A stretch of 64,000 nt of DNA from NCBI GenBank assembly GCA_012798135.1, contig JAAZNU010000046.1, positions 81,974-145,973 of the forward strand. The letters are read 5' to 3'. Positions 63,174 through 64,000 of the stretch are shown here, piece by piece. The translations under genes and the position numbers were made by a program. Position 1 is the stretch's first letter, and each line of letters starts with the position of its first letter. This DNA comes from Veillonellaceae bacterium. Its GTDB lineage: Bacteria > Bacillota_C > Negativicutes > UBA1444. A model generated the notes under the pieces. That model saw nothing but the letters and a program-made list of their open reading frames with translations. It made no database searches and had not been told where the DNA came from.

Positions 63174-64000
63174 TTACACCTTCCCTTTTGCTGTCGCCAG
63201 TTCACCGGCCGGCAGCGACAATTCCTCGGCCTCAGCCGCAACCGCGCCCAATTGCCGGTCGATTCGCCGAGCGTATTGCCAATCGAGCAATGTGCCGATC
63301 AATCCCTTCGGGAAAAACATGACCATGGCCAACATCGCACTTCCCAAAACCAACAGCCACGCATTTTCAAAATGCTCGGACAGCAAACTTTCCATCCAGG
63401 TAACGATAAACGCGCCGATCATGGCTCCGGTCAGGTTGCCGCGACCACCCACCGCTAACCAGACTAGAACGGAAGTAGAAAATACCACCCCGATATTGTT
63501 GGGAGAAACAAAAGAATGTACCGGTATATATAGCATACCGGCCAATCCGGCCATCATCCCGGAAATTACAAAAATCGCCAATTTAAAAGTGGCCGGGTTA
63601 AAGCCCAGAAATTGCAAACGGCTTTCATTTTCCCGCACCGAACGCAAAATCATACCAAACCGGCTGGAGGTCAGCCAGCGACAAAACAGGTAAACCAAAA
63701 CCCCTACCGCCAGAATCACGTAATACTGCTCAACGATGGATAGCATTTCCTCGCCAATGCTCATCGGCGGCAAGCCGCTAATACCATTGGCACCACCGGT
63801 ATACTTTTGCTGATTGGTGAAAAACAGCTCAATCAGAGAGGCCAACGATAGCGTAATGATGTTAAAAAATACGCCTTTCACTTTGCTACGGAAGATAAAG
63901 TAGCCTAGAAGGCCGGCCACTAAGCCGGGAACGAGCATGCCCAACGCGATCGCTATCGGCGTACTGTGCAAAATTTGCATAAACCAAGGAACTTCCGTCA
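63174..64000 (-). CDS. urtC: Urea/amide-type ABC transporter permease UrtC, N-terminus beyond the window
   Basis: A partial permease whose frame is still open at the right edge (TEVPWFMQILHSTPIAIALG precedes and includes the first Met). Family members are ~350-380 residues; 275 codons are visible. FFNIITLSLASLIELFFTN and GGANGISGLPPMSIG match UrtC/HAAT permeases. It is followed by urtD after three bases. Confidence 0.88.
   Translation of the reverse strand, partial: TEVPWFMQILHSTPIAIALGMLVPGLVAGLLGYFIFRSKVKGVFFNIITLSLASLIELFFTNQQKYTGGANGISGLPPMSIGEEMLSIVEQYYVILAVGVLVYLFCRWLTSSRFGMILRSVRENESRLQFLGFNPATFKLAIFVISGMMAGLAGMLYIPVHSFVSPNNIGVVFSTSVLVWLAVGGRGNLTGAMIGAFIVTWMESLLSEHFENAWLLVLGSAMLAMVMFFPKGLIGTLLDWQYARRIDRQLGAVAAEAEELSLPAGELATAKGKV

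Overview
The window looks like chromosome from an anaerobic, diderm (outer-membrane-bearing) Firmicute, most likely a Sporomusaceae-like member of the Negativicutes. It mixes Firmicute traits (strong AGGAGG ribosome binding sites, consensus sigma-A promoters, U-tract terminators, PucR and GlnK, [FeFe]-hydrogenase maturation) with outer-membrane traits (TonB-ExbB-ExbD, an RND efflux pair, a small beta-barrel protein ending in Phe). The taxon is inferred from gene content only. No rRNA, tRNA, CRISPR array, prophage or intact insertion sequence was seen.

Layout. 1-4.6 kb: two tandem family-26 glycoside hydrolases followed by glutamate formimidoyltransferase and formimino-THF cyclodeaminase. 4.6-9.5 kb, minus strand: an SLC12-like transporter, a PPOX-fold protein, a patatin, a HAD phosphatase and a YdbC/PC4-like protein. 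9.5-15.3 kb, minus: hutI and a complete branched-chain amino acid ABC transporter (livFGMH plus binding protein). 15.3-20.5 kb, plus: a nitrogen island with an outer-membrane barrel protein, amtB, glnK and a second amtB. 20.6-25.4 kb, minus: an SsuABC/TauABC-type transporter, a CDF metal exporter with a long structured leader, and a VTT-domain membrane protein. 25.5-30.8 kb: divergent Mg2+ and H+ P-type ATPases. 31-35 kb: a soluble chemoreceptor and a hydrogenase operon (TM1266-type regulator, aspA, hydF). 35.2-42.1 kb, minus: a chemoreceptor, an orphan amino acid binding protein, hutH, a DUF4337 protein, an iron-sulfur flavoprotein and a Cys-rich protein. 42.3-46.4 kb: two aminotransferases, an MFS carrier and a SemiSWEET. 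46.5-49.7 kb, minus: a secreted protein, exbB, exbD, tonB and a secreted esterase. 50.4-54.1 kb, plus: a metallo-hydrolase, a PucR regulator and a class III aminotransferase. 54.2-58.4 kb, minus: an RND pump and adaptor. 58.7-64 kb, minus: a urea/amide-type ABC transporter (urtC partial, urtD, urtE), an amidase, a GatC/AtzG-like small protein and an M20 hydrolase.

How it fits together. Most of the window is about scavenging nitrogen: ammonium import and PII control, amino acid and amide/urea uptake, histidine degradation (hutH, hutI, formimidoyltransferase and cyclodeaminase; urocanase is not here) and several aminotransferases.

Main discovery candidate. At least six genes or operons of this set sit behind a strong sigma-A promoter and a 5' leader carrying small stems capped by a six-base loop of the form AANGNN. 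In five of the six leaders the 3' arm of such a stem is also the 5' arm of a U-tract terminator. That is the architecture recognised by ANTAR-domain antiterminators (invariant A at loop position 1, G at position 4). I read these as one nitrogen-responsive antitermination regulon, with a seventh weaker member at the liv operon. The ANTAR regulator itself is not in the window.
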